DNA from: an uncultured beta proteobacterium | Lineage (GTDB): Bacteria; Pseudomonadota; Gammaproteobacteria; Burkholderiales; SG8-39 | Length of the DNA: 64,000 bases | Assembly: GCA_903859155.1 (NCBI GenBank) | Contig: CAIOLO010000115.1 | Coordinates: 1 to 64,000, forward strand | Direction of reading: 5' to 3' | Part shown: positions 13,813 to 21,274 of the stretch, piece by piece | Position numbering within the stretch: position 1 is the stretch's first letter | Layout: every line of letters begins with the position of its first letter | Made by a program: the position numbers and the translations under genes | The notes under the pieces: model-generated | The model's input: only the letters and a program-made list of their open reading frames with translations | What the model was told of the DNA's origin: nothing | The model's database searches: none

Positions 13813-13841
13813 ATACTAACGTATTCCGTTAGTATGGTAAA
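13813..13841 (-). promoter_or_regulatory. higBA promoter and operator (cassette 2)
   Basis: On the - strand: -35 TTTACC (13841-13836), 17-base spacer, -10 TAGTAT (13818-13813), ATG at 13807. A perfect inverted repeat ATACTAACG-TATTC-CGTTAGTAT (13813-13835) covers the -10 and whole spacer, an ideal HigA operator. Confidence 0.75.
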
Positions 13842-13869
13842 GCAAAGTAACGGACCACAACTTTACGGG

Positions 13870-13959
13870 GCCCAACGTGGAGCCCACCGGCGCGCCATCC
13901 GCGGTGCCTGGTAACCGCCCGATGCTACTGGCGCGTCCGTGTGGGGCGCCAAGTTATGC
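13870..13959 (-). other. attC site of cassette 1
   Basis: 90 bases between GCATAAC (- strand, 13959-13953) and GTTGGGC (13876-13870). About 25 bases on each side pair with few mismatches. The antitoxin stop codon (13954-13956) lies in the R'' core. Confidence 0.9.
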
Positions 13960-14214
13960 CGCAGATTCAAGCTGAACCTCCCAGCCCGGAAAAACAAGAA
14001 CTGCCGGGTGGCATTTGAGCGCTTTAGCAATCACTTTTGCTCGTTCAACCCCGAGATTTACCCGACCGTTCTCGATGGCGGATAGGGTCGCCTGAGGAAT
14101 TCCTGTGAGTTCACCCAATTGGCTTTGACTCAGTTCCTGGAGTTCGCGAATTATACGGACGGACTCCCCGACCGAAACTTCAATTCGTTTTCTAGCAGGA
14201 CGAAACTCCTTCAT
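13954..14214 (-). CDS. XRE-family antitoxin (cassette 1)
   Basis: 86-residue helix-turn-helix protein: VSVGESVRIIRELQELSQSQ then LGELTGIPQATLSAIENGRV and LGVERAKVIAKALKCHPAVL. It is the antitoxin and autorepressor of the module, beginning one base after the toxin stop (TGA then ATG), so translation is coupled. Its stop codon overlaps the attC core. This is the first cassette of the array, directly next to attI, the position of the most recent insertion. Confidence 0.9.
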   Translation of the reverse strand: MKEFRPARKRIEVSVGESVRIIRELQELSQSQLGELTGIPQATLSAIENGRVNLGVERAKVIAKALKCHPAVLVFPGWEVQLESAA

Positions 14215-14215
14215 T

Positions 14216-14500
14216 TCAGGCCCTCCTGTAATCGTGTGGCGTTACTTGCACCACTTGAACCGATAGCGCATCAGCGACGATTTTGTATATAACCCGCCAT
14301 TGCAGCCCGAGCCTGGAAGAGCGGAATCCTTTCCATTCACCAGCCAGGGCTTCATCGTGGAACCCCTTGATCGCTCGCAAACCTAAGGGACCGGAGAGAC
14401 TGGCAATGTCCTTCCACTTTTCATATCTCTTCAGAATTTCCTTCGGGACTGCTCCAGCGAGCTGTTTATCTACCCGTCGGTGTTCCTCGATGCGCCACAT
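14216..14500 (-). CDS. RelE-superfamily toxin (cassette 1)
   Basis: 94-residue toxin starting MWRIEEHRRVDKQLAG, with YEKWKDIASLSGPLGLRAIK, FHDEALAGEWKGFRSSRLGL and QWRVIYKIVA...VTPHDYRR, the order of the type II toxins paired with XRE antitoxins. The ATG at 14500 is preferred over an upstream ATG at 14557 because the promoter lies between them and family members start MWR. The -10 box ends six bases before the ATG, again with no Shine-Dalgarno. Confidence 0.9.
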   Translation of the reverse strand: MWRIEEHRRVDKQLAGAVPKEILKRYEKWKDIASLSGPLGLRAIKGFHDEALAGEWKGFRSSRLGLQWRVIYKIVADALSVQVVQVTPHDYRRA

Positions 14501-14505
14501 ACCGT

Positions 14506-14535
14506 ATTGTGACCATGCTATATATGGTATGTCAA
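14506..14535 (-). promoter_or_regulatory. Cassette 1 promoter and operator
   Basis: On the - strand: perfect -35 TTGACA (14535-14530), 18-base spacer, -10 CACAAT (14511-14506), ATG at 14500. An inverted repeat ACATACC (14497-14503) ... GGTATGT (14526-14532) brackets the promoter and is a candidate operator for the XRE antitoxin. Confidence 0.65.
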
Positions 14536-14553
14536 GGGCCGATGCCTTCTGCG

Positions 14554-14605
14554 GCATAACTTGTAGTGGTTGAAAAATTTGGTTAAAAAATTGGTTGAAA
14601 AATTT
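14554..14605 (-). other. attI-like site with three direct repeats
   Basis: The first cassette begins at GTTATGC on the - strand (14560-14554). Directly on the integrase side are three direct repeats, TGGTTGAAAAATTT (14567-14580), TGGTTAAAAAATT (14580-14592) and TGGTTGAAAAATTT (14592-14605), period about 12.5 bases. Array position, between intI and the first cassette, identifies it as attI; the repeats are candidate integrase-binding sites. Confidence 0.75.
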
Positions 14606-14723
14606 AGGTGATAAATTAGTTTTGAAAACTATTTTGGCGGTGTATTCAGCTTCCTGTCAGTCATCTTCCATTCGCGTCAACACGTTAAGCCTATTCATTG
14701 GAAATCTCGATACCTCCACGATT

Positions 14724-15758
14724 ATGGCAAACGCAGAAAAAGCCGTTTCACACAGGTCAACGCTACCCGTACCGCCACGCCTGCTCGATTCAATGCGGGA
14801 CACCATCCGGCTCAAGCACTACAGTCTGCGCACGGAGGAGACTTACCTCCACTGGGTCAGGCGGTTCATTCATTTTCACGATAAGCGTCATCCGCGCGAA
14901 TTGGGGGCTCGGGAGGTCACTGCTTTCCTCAACCATCTGGTGAAGAGTCGTGATGTCGCGGCAGCCACTCAGAATCAGGCACTTTCGGCCTTGCTGTTTC
15001 TATACCGGGAAGTGCTGGACGTGCCCCTGGCGTGGCTGGATGGTCTGGAACGCGCCAAGCGTCCGGCGCGGGTACCAACGGTGTTGAGCGCCGCCGAAAT
15101 TGCCACGTTTCTTTCCAAGATATCCGGAACGAAGTGGCTGATGGCGAGCCTGCTATATGGGGCCGGCCTGCGGCTTCGCGAATGTTTGACTCTGCGCGTG
15201 AAGAATGTGGATTTCGATTACGGGCAGCTCATTATCAGGCAGGGCAAGGGGGCCAAGGATCGGCGCACGCTGCTGCCGGGTTTGGTGGTCGAGTCGCTCA
15301 AGGCGCATCTATTGCGCGTGAAGACATGGCACGAGAAGGATATTGCCAACGGCTACGGCGAGGTCGAGTTGCCGCACGCGCTCGACATCAAATACCCGCG
15401 CGCCGGCAAACAATGGGGCTGGCAGTTCGTGTTTCCGTCTCACAAGCTGTCGGCTGATCCGCGCAGCGGTTTGATTCGCCGCCATCACGTCTATGAGAAC
15501 TTTGTGATTCGCGGCGTCAAGCTGGCGGCAGCCGCGGCACGGATTTCCAAGCACGTGAGCTGCCACACCCTGCGTCATTCGTTTGCCACGCATCTCCTGG
15601 AGAATGGCTACGACATTCGCACAGTACAGGAGTTGCTCGGCCATTCGAGCGTGGAGACCACAATGATCTATACGCACGTGATGAACAAAGGCGGGCGAGG
15701 CGTGCACAGCCCGCTTGACCGGCTTGAGCAGCCTGAGGCAGGTCGCGCCGTCGCCTGA
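14724..15758 (+). CDS. intI: Integron integrase IntI
   Basis: Tyrosine recombinase of 344 aa that inserts and excises cassettes at attI and attC. The SAM-like N-terminal domain contains IRLKHYSLRTEETYLHWVRR. Catalytic residues are Arg in GAGLRLRECLTL, Lys in RQGKGAKDRR, HTLRH, His in LGHSSVETT and Tyr in MIYTHV. The IntI-specific insertion is present (ALDIKYPRAGKQWGWQFVFP then SHKLSADPRSG), which separates it from XerC/D. The ATG at 14724 fits the usual IntI length; the open frame reaches up to 14595. It is divergent from the cassettes. A palindrome TAGTTTT-G-AAAACTA (14617-14631) upstream may be regulatory. No frameshift or stop: probably active. Confidence 0.96.
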   Translation: MANAEKAVSHRSTLPVPPRLLDSMRDTIRLKHYSLRTEETYLHWVRRFIHFHDKRHPRELGAREVTAFLNHLVKSRDVAAATQNQALSALLFLYREVLDVPLAWLDGLERAKRPARVPTVLSAAEIATFLSKISGTKWLMASLLYGAGLRLRECLTLRVKNVDFDYGQLIIRQGKGAKDRRTLLPGLVVESLKAHLLRVKTWHEKDIANGYGEVELPHALDIKYPRAGKQWGWQFVFPSHKLSADPRSGLIRRHHVYENFVIRGVKLAAAAARISKHVSCHTLRHSFATHLLENGYDIRTVQELLGHSSVETTMIYTHVMNKGGRGVHSPLDRLEQPEAGRAVA

Positions 15759-15976
15759 ATCTTTAACTTTACATGACGGAGCATGAGTAATGTCGGGCAT
15801 TACGGGGTAATTAAGGCGTCAGAATTGGCAACAATAGTGCTGAACCATCGGCAAATGGTCCTTAAGAAAGCGGAATTTTCCCGGTCGCCCATCCCATCCA
15901 CCCGCGTTTGCGCTTTGATCAATTCCCCGCGACGCTCTATATTCGGGGTATCCGCAATTTTCCTGGAATATCTTTC

Positions 15977-18343
15977 ATGAGTGACGCTCCAACCTCCACC
16001 GGCATCGGCCAGCCCGTTCGGCGCAAGGAGGACCTGCGACTGCTGACCGGCCGCGGCCGCTACAGCGACGACCTGAATCTTCCCCGGCAGGCCTATGCGG
16101 CCGTGCTGCGCTCGCCGCATGCACATGCGCGCATCGTTTCAATCGACGTTTCCGCGGCATTGGAGATGCCTGGCGTGCTCGCGGTGTACACCGGGGCCGA
16201 CATTGCGGCCGCCGGCCTCAAGGCGATCGAGCCCGACTACAACTTCATGGGAACGATCGAGCAGCAGCGCGAGATGCCCGACGTGGTGCTTTTCAATCGC
16301 GACGGATCGGAGATGTTCGCCTCTCCGTATTACCTGCTGGCGGTGGATCGCGCGCGCTTCAACGGCCAGGCGGTGGCGATGGTGGTCGCCGAGTCGGTGG
16401 GCGAGGCCAAGGACGCCACCGAAGCGATCGAAGTCGATTACGAACCGTTGCCCTCGGTGACGGTGACGCGCGATGCCGCCCGGCCCGATGCGCCGCGCCT
16501 GTGGGAGAACACGCCCTCGAACATCTGCCTGGATGCCGAGCATGGCGATGCGGCGGCGGCGGCGGCGGCCTTTGCCAGGGCGAAGCACGTGGCGCGCCTG
16601 GATACCTGGATTTCGCGCGTCACCGGCGTGCCCATGGAGCCGCGCACCGCGGTGGGCAATTACGACGCGGCAACCGGCCGTTACACGCTGCATGCGGGCA
16701 GCGGCGGCGTGCACCGCCAGAAGCGCGAACTGTCGCTGATCCTCGGCGTGCCGCTGGAGGCGGTGCGCGTGGTCACGCACGACATCGGCGGCAATTTCGG
16801 CACCAAGAATTCGCTGTTTCCGGAGTTTCCCCTGATAGTGTGGGCATCGAAGCTGCTCGGCCGCCCGGTCAAATGGACCTGCGAGCGCAGCGAGGCCTTC
16901 CTCTCGGACTACCAGGGGCGCGACCTGGTTGCCGATGTCGAACTAGCCCTGGATGCCGATGGCAATTTCCTCGCGCTGCGCGGCAACCTGCTGTCCAATC
17001 TGGGCGCGCATGCCGCGTCCATCATCCCGCTGCGCAAGGGCGTGTCCATCATCAACGGCCTATACCGCGTGCCGGTCATCCATCTCAATGCCCGGGCGGT
17101 GTTGTCCAACACCCCCTCGACCATCCCTTATCGCAGCGCCGGCCGCCCCGAGGCCATGTATATCATCGAGCGGTTGATTGAAATTGCGGCACGCGATTTC
17201 GGTTTCGATGCGTTCGAGCTGCGCCGCCGCAACATCATTCCAATCGGCGCCCTGCCGTACCGCAACGCATCGGGTGTCACCTACGACAGCGGCGATTATC
17301 AAAAGGGCATGGACTGGGTGCTCGAGATTGCCGACTGGAAGGGCTTCTCCGCGCGTCGCGCCGAGGCAAAGGGGCGCGGCAAACTGCGTGGCATTGGTTT
17401 TGCCAACTACATCGAACTCACCATGGGTTACCCGCGCGAATGGGGGCAGGTGACAGTCAAGCCCGAAGGCGTGGTGGAGGTGGCGGTGGGCACGCTCTCC
17501 AGCGGGCAGGGGCACGAGACCAGTTTCACCCAGTGCGTGAGCGACTGGCTGGGCGTGCCGTTCGAGCGCGTCAACCTGGTGCAGGGCGACACCGACCGCA
17601 TCCCGGTGGGCGGTGGCACGCACTCGGGGCGTTCCATGCGCATGGCTGGATTCGTCATGGGCCGTGCGACCGACGCGGTGATTGCGCGCGGCAAGCGCAT
17701 CTGCGCGCACCTGCTCGAGGTGGCTGTTGCCGATATCGAGTTTTCCGGGGGCGATTTCACGGTAAAGGGCACCGATCGCAGGCAAAGCATTTTCGAGATC
17801 GCCGGGGCCGCCGAGACCGATCCGGATCTGCCGGCCGACCTGCGCGGGCCGCTGGCGGAATCGCACGAGCAACTCTTCAAGGACGGCGGCTATCCCTACG
17901 GAGCGCAGGTCTGCGAAGTGGAGATCGACCCGGAAACCGGCGTGGTGCAGATCGTGCGACACGCGGCGGTCGACGATGTCGGCCACGCGGTCAATCCGCT
18001 CATCCTGCACGGGCAGACGCATGGCGCCATCGTGCAGGGCTCGGGGCAGATCCTGGGCGAGCACTGTCATTACGACGCGGAGTCCGGGCAGTTGCTTGCA
18101 GGCTCGTTTTCGGATTACCCGATGCCGCGCGCCGACCAGTTCCCTTCGTTCGACACCGAACTGATGGAAGTGCCTGCGCCGGCGAACCCCCTTGGCGTGC
18201 GTGCCGGCGGCGAAGGCGGCACCACGCCCTCGCTTGCGGCGGTCACCAACGCCATCGTGGACGCGCTCGCCGAGTTCGGTGTAAAACACATCGAAATGCC
18301 CGCCACGCCCGATCGCGTATGGCGGGCGATCGCGGGAAAATAG
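15977..18343 (+). CDS. Molybdenum hydroxylase large subunit (xanthine dehydrogenase/CO dehydrogenase family)
   Basis: 788 aa, molybdopterin-binding subunit of the xanthine dehydrogenase family (CoxL form II-like). N-terminal a/b-hammerhead domain: GQPVRRKEDLRLLTGRGRYS and RSPHAHARI; Moco domain with THDIGGNFGTKN. The active-site loop reads PYRSAGRPEAMY, close to AYRGAGRPEA of form II and not the AYRCSFR of true CO dehydrogenase. Near the C-terminus GVRAGGEGGTTPSL carries the conserved Glu. The start at 15977 gives the standard N-terminus. No FAD or iron-sulfur subunit genes lie beside it, so it is an orphan large subunit; the substrate is unknown. It begins about 220 bases after intI. Confidence 0.92.
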   Translation: MSDAPTSTGIGQPVRRKEDLRLLTGRGRYSDDLNLPRQAYAAVLRSPHAHARIVSIDVSAALEMPGVLAVYTGADIAAAGLKAIEPDYNFMGTIEQQREMPDVVLFNRDGSEMFASPYYLLAVDRARFNGQAVAMVVAESVGEAKDATEAIEVDYEPLPSVTVTRDAARPDAPRLWENTPSNICLDAEHGDAAAAAAAFARAKHVARLDTWISRVTGVPMEPRTAVGNYDAATGRYTLHAGSGGVHRQKRELSLILGVPLEAVRVVTHDIGGNFGTKNSLFPEFPLIVWASKLLGRPVKWTCERSEAFLSDYQGRDLVADVELALDADGNFLALRGNLLSNLGAHAASIIPLRKGVSIINGLYRVPVIHLNARAVLSNTPSTIPYRSAGRPEAMYIIERLIEIAARDFGFDAFELRRRNIIPIGALPYRNASGVTYDSGDYQKGMDWVLEIADWKGFSARRAEAKGRGKLRGIGFANYIELTMGYPREWGQVTVKPEGVVEVAVGTLSSGQGHETSFTQCVSDWLGVPFERVNLVQGDTDRIPVGGGTHSGRSMRMAGFVMGRATDAVIARGKRICAHLLEVAVADIEFSGGDFTVKGTDRRQSIFEIAGAAETDPDLPADLRGPLAESHEQLFKDGGYPYGAQVCEVEIDPETGVVQIVRHAAVDDVGHAVNPLILHGQTHGAIVQGSGQILGEHCHYDAESGQLLAGSFSDYPMPRADQFPSFDTELMEVPAPANPLGVRAGGEGGTTPSLAAVTNAIVDALAEFGVKHIEMPATPDRVWRAIAGK

Positions 18344-18542
18344 CGGGTTGCGGTAAGCCCCGCCTGGCGCAGGATGGGGTAACGCCGCCGATGGGCTGCA
18401 AAGGAAACCGGCAACGGTCGCGGCCTGAGGTTTTGTAGTTTGGGGTGAGCGCCGCGCGCGGCCATCAAGCGCGACAAGCCTGCTCGCGCTACGCTTTTCC
18501 GGGGCGCCAACGGGGGCCATAAACGGCATTGGGAGGAAGGAC

Positions 18543-19793
18543 ATGCAACAAGGAACGGAAGAAATGATGTCGTCCGGGGAGCCGGACTGCCAGCGCTGGA
18601 CCGCGCAGCGCTGGCTGGTGGACAACATCATCCGCAGCAACGGCGTGGAGTTCGACCAGGGGCGGCTCTCGGTCATCCAGGCGCTGGCCGGTGCTGAAAT
18701 CGCGCCCGAGGTGGCCACGCTCAAGGCCCGCATGCAAAAGTTCGACGACATCGCGCCGCTGCTCGAAGCCCAGGCGCGCCGCCGCGAGGCGCGCGCGCTG
18801 AGCATGGAAGGCGAGGGCAACCTGGCCAGTGCGGCGGAAAATTATTTTGTCGCCGCGCATTACTGGGCCACGGCGCAATGGCCGATCCTGCAGAACAATG
18901 ATCTCAACCGCTTCTACAACGAAAAAAAGCGCGAGTGCTACGGGCACTACGGCCGCCTTGCCGACCATCACGTTGAAGCAGTCTGGATTCCGTTCCAGGG
19001 CAAAAAGCTGCCGGCCTGGCTGCACCTGCCGCCGGGCTATCGCAGCGGCAAACTGCCTGCGGTGGTGGTGATCTCCGGCATGGACGGCTACAAGGAGCGC
19101 GACACACCGCTCTATGGCGACCGCTGGATGCGTCGCGGCATGGCGGTGCTCACGGTCGACGGACCGGGGCAGTACGAGAGCGCGGTGCTGGGAATTCCGG
19201 TGACCGTACCCGCGTGGCTCGAGGCGGGGCGCGCCATGTATGAGTGGCTGGCCGCGCGTCCGGAGATCGATGCGGAGCGCATCGGCATCAGCGGGCGCAG
19301 CTTCGGTTCGTTCTTTGCCACCATCGCGATGGCGGGAGAGCCCCGCTACCGGGCCGGGGTGGTCTCGGGCACCATTCACGAGCCGGGCTGCCGCAGTATT
19401 TTCGAAGAGGCGCCACCCACCTTCAAGCGCCGTTTCATGTACATGGCGGGATATCGCGACGAAGCGGCGTTCGATCAATTCGCGAAAACCCTCACCTGGG
19501 AAGGACAGGCGCAGAACATCGCCGCCCCGTACCTGTGCATCACCGGCGAGTTCGATGCGCTCAGCCCGCTGCGCCACACCGAGGATCTGTTCAAGGCGCT
19601 CGCCGGCCCCAAGGTGCTGGTGGTCTACCAGGGAGCGGGCCATTCGGCCTCGGGCGTGCCCTCGGCCAATCTGGGTCCGTATTTCCCGACGCTGACGGCC
19701 GACTGGCTGGCGGCGCGCCTCTCGGGCAAGCCGGTGGCCAGCGAACGCTGGTGGGTCGATGCCAGCGGCAACGTGACGCGCAAGCTGTTCTGA
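18543..19793 (+). CDS. Alpha/beta hydrolase, 2,6-dihydropseudooxynicotine hydrolase-like
   Basis: 416 aa hydrolase with an N-terminal helical extension (about 1-130) before the catalytic domain, as in 2,6-dihydropseudooxynicotine hydrolase and FrsA-like enzymes. Oxyanion region VVVISGMDGYKE; nucleophile elbow GISGRSFGSFFA (Ser); Asp in TGEFDALSPLRH; His in QGAGHSASG. These enzymes cleave C-C or ester bonds; the substrate here is not predictable. Ribosome binding site GGGAGGAAGG lies 4-6 bases before the ATG. The 199 bases between it and the upstream molybdenum enzyme are open, with no recognised element. Confidence 0.85.
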   Translation: MQQGTEEMMSSGEPDCQRWTAQRWLVDNIIRSNGVEFDQGRLSVIQALAGAEIAPEVATLKARMQKFDDIAPLLEAQARRREARALSMEGEGNLASAAENYFVAAHYWATAQWPILQNNDLNRFYNEKKRECYGHYGRLADHHVEAVWIPFQGKKLPAWLHLPPGYRSGKLPAVVVISGMDGYKERDTPLYGDRWMRRGMAVLTVDGPGQYESAVLGIPVTVPAWLEAGRAMYEWLAARPEIDAERIGISGRSFGSFFATIAMAGEPRYRAGVVSGTIHEPGCRSIFEEAPPTFKRRFMYMAGYRDEAAFDQFAKTLTWEGQAQNIAAPYLCITGEFDALSPLRHTEDLFKALAGPKVLVVYQGAGHSASGVPSANLGPYFPTLTADWLAARLSGKPVASERWWVDASGNVTRKLF

Positions 19794-19937
19794 CGCGAGC
19801 CCGTTCATCTGGCGCTGCCGCGCTCGCCCGAACCGCGGTTAGGGCTGCATTTGAGCTGCCAAGGGCGGAACTTCCGCGGCGAGCGCAAAGGTGTCTGCGA
19901 TAATTCCGGGCTTTGCCATTCCCGGGACCCGCTGAAC

Positions 19938-20558
19938 ATGTCAGTAGTCAATGCAGGCGTCGACGAGACGCTCAGAAAGCCTGGCGCGCGCGAGCTGTAT
20001 TTCACCTATCTGCAGATCGCGCTGGCAGGCTCGGGCGGGCTGCTGTTCTGGACGCACCGCCTCATCGTCGAGAAGCAACGCTGGCTCTCCGGCAGCGAGT
20101 TCGCCGAGTACTACGGACTGGGGCAGATCGTCCCCGGGGCCAATCTTTTCAACATGGCCTTGATGCTTGGGCACCGCTACGCCGGGGTGCGCGGCGTGAT
20201 CGCGGCCATCGGCGGTTTTGTGTCGCTGTCGTTCTTCGTCATGGTGGGGGTGGGCGTGTTCTACCAGCACTTCGGTGCGCACCCGGTGGTGGCGCGCGCT
20301 CTGACCGGCATGGCCGCGGTGGTGATCGGCCTGTTGTTTGCCAGTTCCGCGAAACTGGCATTGTCGATGCCGCGTGTGTGGCGGCCCTGGATATTCATCC
20401 TGCTCGGTTTCGGCGGCGTCGGCGCGCTGCGCTGGCCTCTACTTTGGGTGGCGGTGCCCCTGGCGGTGACTTCGGTGTGGCTCGCCTGGCACGACGATGT
20501 GCTCATCGAGCGCGCGGCGGCGGCGCGCGGCGGCGATGATGGCAGGGGGGGTGCCTGA
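19938..20558 (+). CDS. Chromate transporter, N-terminal-type half (pair 1)
   Basis: 206-residue membrane protein of the CHR family (short-chain type), which in resistant bacteria exports chromate, though many members have other or unknown anion roles. FTYLQIALAGSGGLLFWTHR, FAEYYGLGQIVPGANLFNMA (motif GQ-PGAN) and several hydrophobic helices are visible. The start at 19938 is the first ATG giving the family N-terminus. The TGA overlaps the ATG of the second half (TGATG at 20556-20560), so the two halves are made together and should form the functional heterodimer. Confidence 0.9.
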   Translation: MSVVNAGVDETLRKPGARELYFTYLQIALAGSGGLLFWTHRLIVEKQRWLSGSEFAEYYGLGQIVPGANLFNMALMLGHRYAGVRGVIAAIGGFVSLSFFVMVGVGVFYQHFGAHPVVARALTGMAAVVIGLLFASSAKLALSMPRVWRPWIFILLGFGGVGALRWPLLWVAVPLAVTSVWLAWHDDVLIERAAAARGGDDGRGGA

Positions 20559-21085
20559 TGTCCTGGTCCGACCTGATGGAGTTGTTCTGGCACTACCTGC
20601 TGCTATGCAGTATTGCGTTCGGCGGTGTGTCCACGGTGATCCCCGATATGCAGCGCTATGTGGTCGAGGTGCATCCCTGGATGACGGCGCAGGAGTTCGG
20701 CGAAGTCTTTGCGCTGGTGCAGGTTGCGCCGGGGCCGGGTGTGATGTTCGTTACCGCCATCGGCTGGGTGATCGCCGGCTGGCCGGGGGCGCTGCTGCTC
20801 ACGGTCGCCATGTTTCTGCCGGGCATCGTGATGACCTCGCTGATGATCAAGTTCAACACGCTGGATCCGAAGGCGCGCTTCGGCCGCGCGTTGCGCCGCG
20901 GGCTGGCGCCAGTGACCATCGGTCTGGTGCTCGCGGGCTCCTGGGTGCTGACCACGACGGTCAATCACGACTGGCGCGGTTATACGCTGACCGCGCTGAC
21001 CATTGCCGTGGTGCTCAAGTCCAAACTCAATCCGCTCTGGCTCATTGGCAGCGGCGCGCTCATCGGCGTGGTGGGTCTGGTATAG
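20558..21085 (+). CDS. Chromate transporter, C-terminal-type half (pair 1)
   Basis: 175-residue second half of the split CHR transporter: FGGVSTVIPDMQRYVVEVHP, EFGEVFALVQVAPGPGVMFV and membrane helices to the end. Translationally coupled to the preceding gene. A paralogous pair lies at 29808-30943; both have the same layout, pointing to an old duplication or independent acquisition. Confidence 0.9.
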   Translation: MSWSDLMELFWHYLLLCSIAFGGVSTVIPDMQRYVVEVHPWMTAQEFGEVFALVQVAPGPGVMFVTAIGWVIAGWPGALLLTVAMFLPGIVMTSLMIKFNTLDPKARFGRALRRGLAPVTIGLVLAGSWVLTTTVNHDWRGYTLTALTIAVVLKSKLNPLWLIGSGALIGVVGLV

Positions 21086-21274
21086 ACCCGATTTAACCGG
21101 ACTCCCATGTCAGATTCCTCCAGAATGCCATTTTTTGTGATGGTCGCAATGGCGTTGCGCCCATCGATTGCGGCGCCCGACCGCTGCCGGTGCGGCATGC
21201 GCGCATCAGCCCGCCCGGGTTGATGGGGCCCGGGCGCTGGTCTGCATGCTGGACATTTTTTAGACCGGTAGACT

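Larger units (their letters stand above)
4359..15758 (-). mobile_element. Chromosomal (sedentary) integron with toxin-antitoxin-rich cassette array
   Basis: Integron integrase at 14724-15758, attI-like site at 14554-14605 and 13 attC sites between 6258 and 13959, with cassette genes almost all on the - strand, that is, transcribed away from the integrase as is standard. attC sites carry the RYYYAAC...GTTRRRY cores and long imperfect palindromes. They fall into sequence families: 9252, 10640 and 6342 resemble each other, 11280 resembles 12075, and 9948 resembles 6919. Ten of 13 bounded cassettes are toxin-antitoxin modules, as known for sedentary integrons. The left end (4359 versus 6258) is uncertain. 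Confidence 0.9.

Noticed and set aside
4399-15758. CRISPR-like regularly spaced palindromes
   Set aside because: Spacing follows cassette genes, repeat units differ in length and sequence and carry attC cores; this is an integron, not CRISPR.
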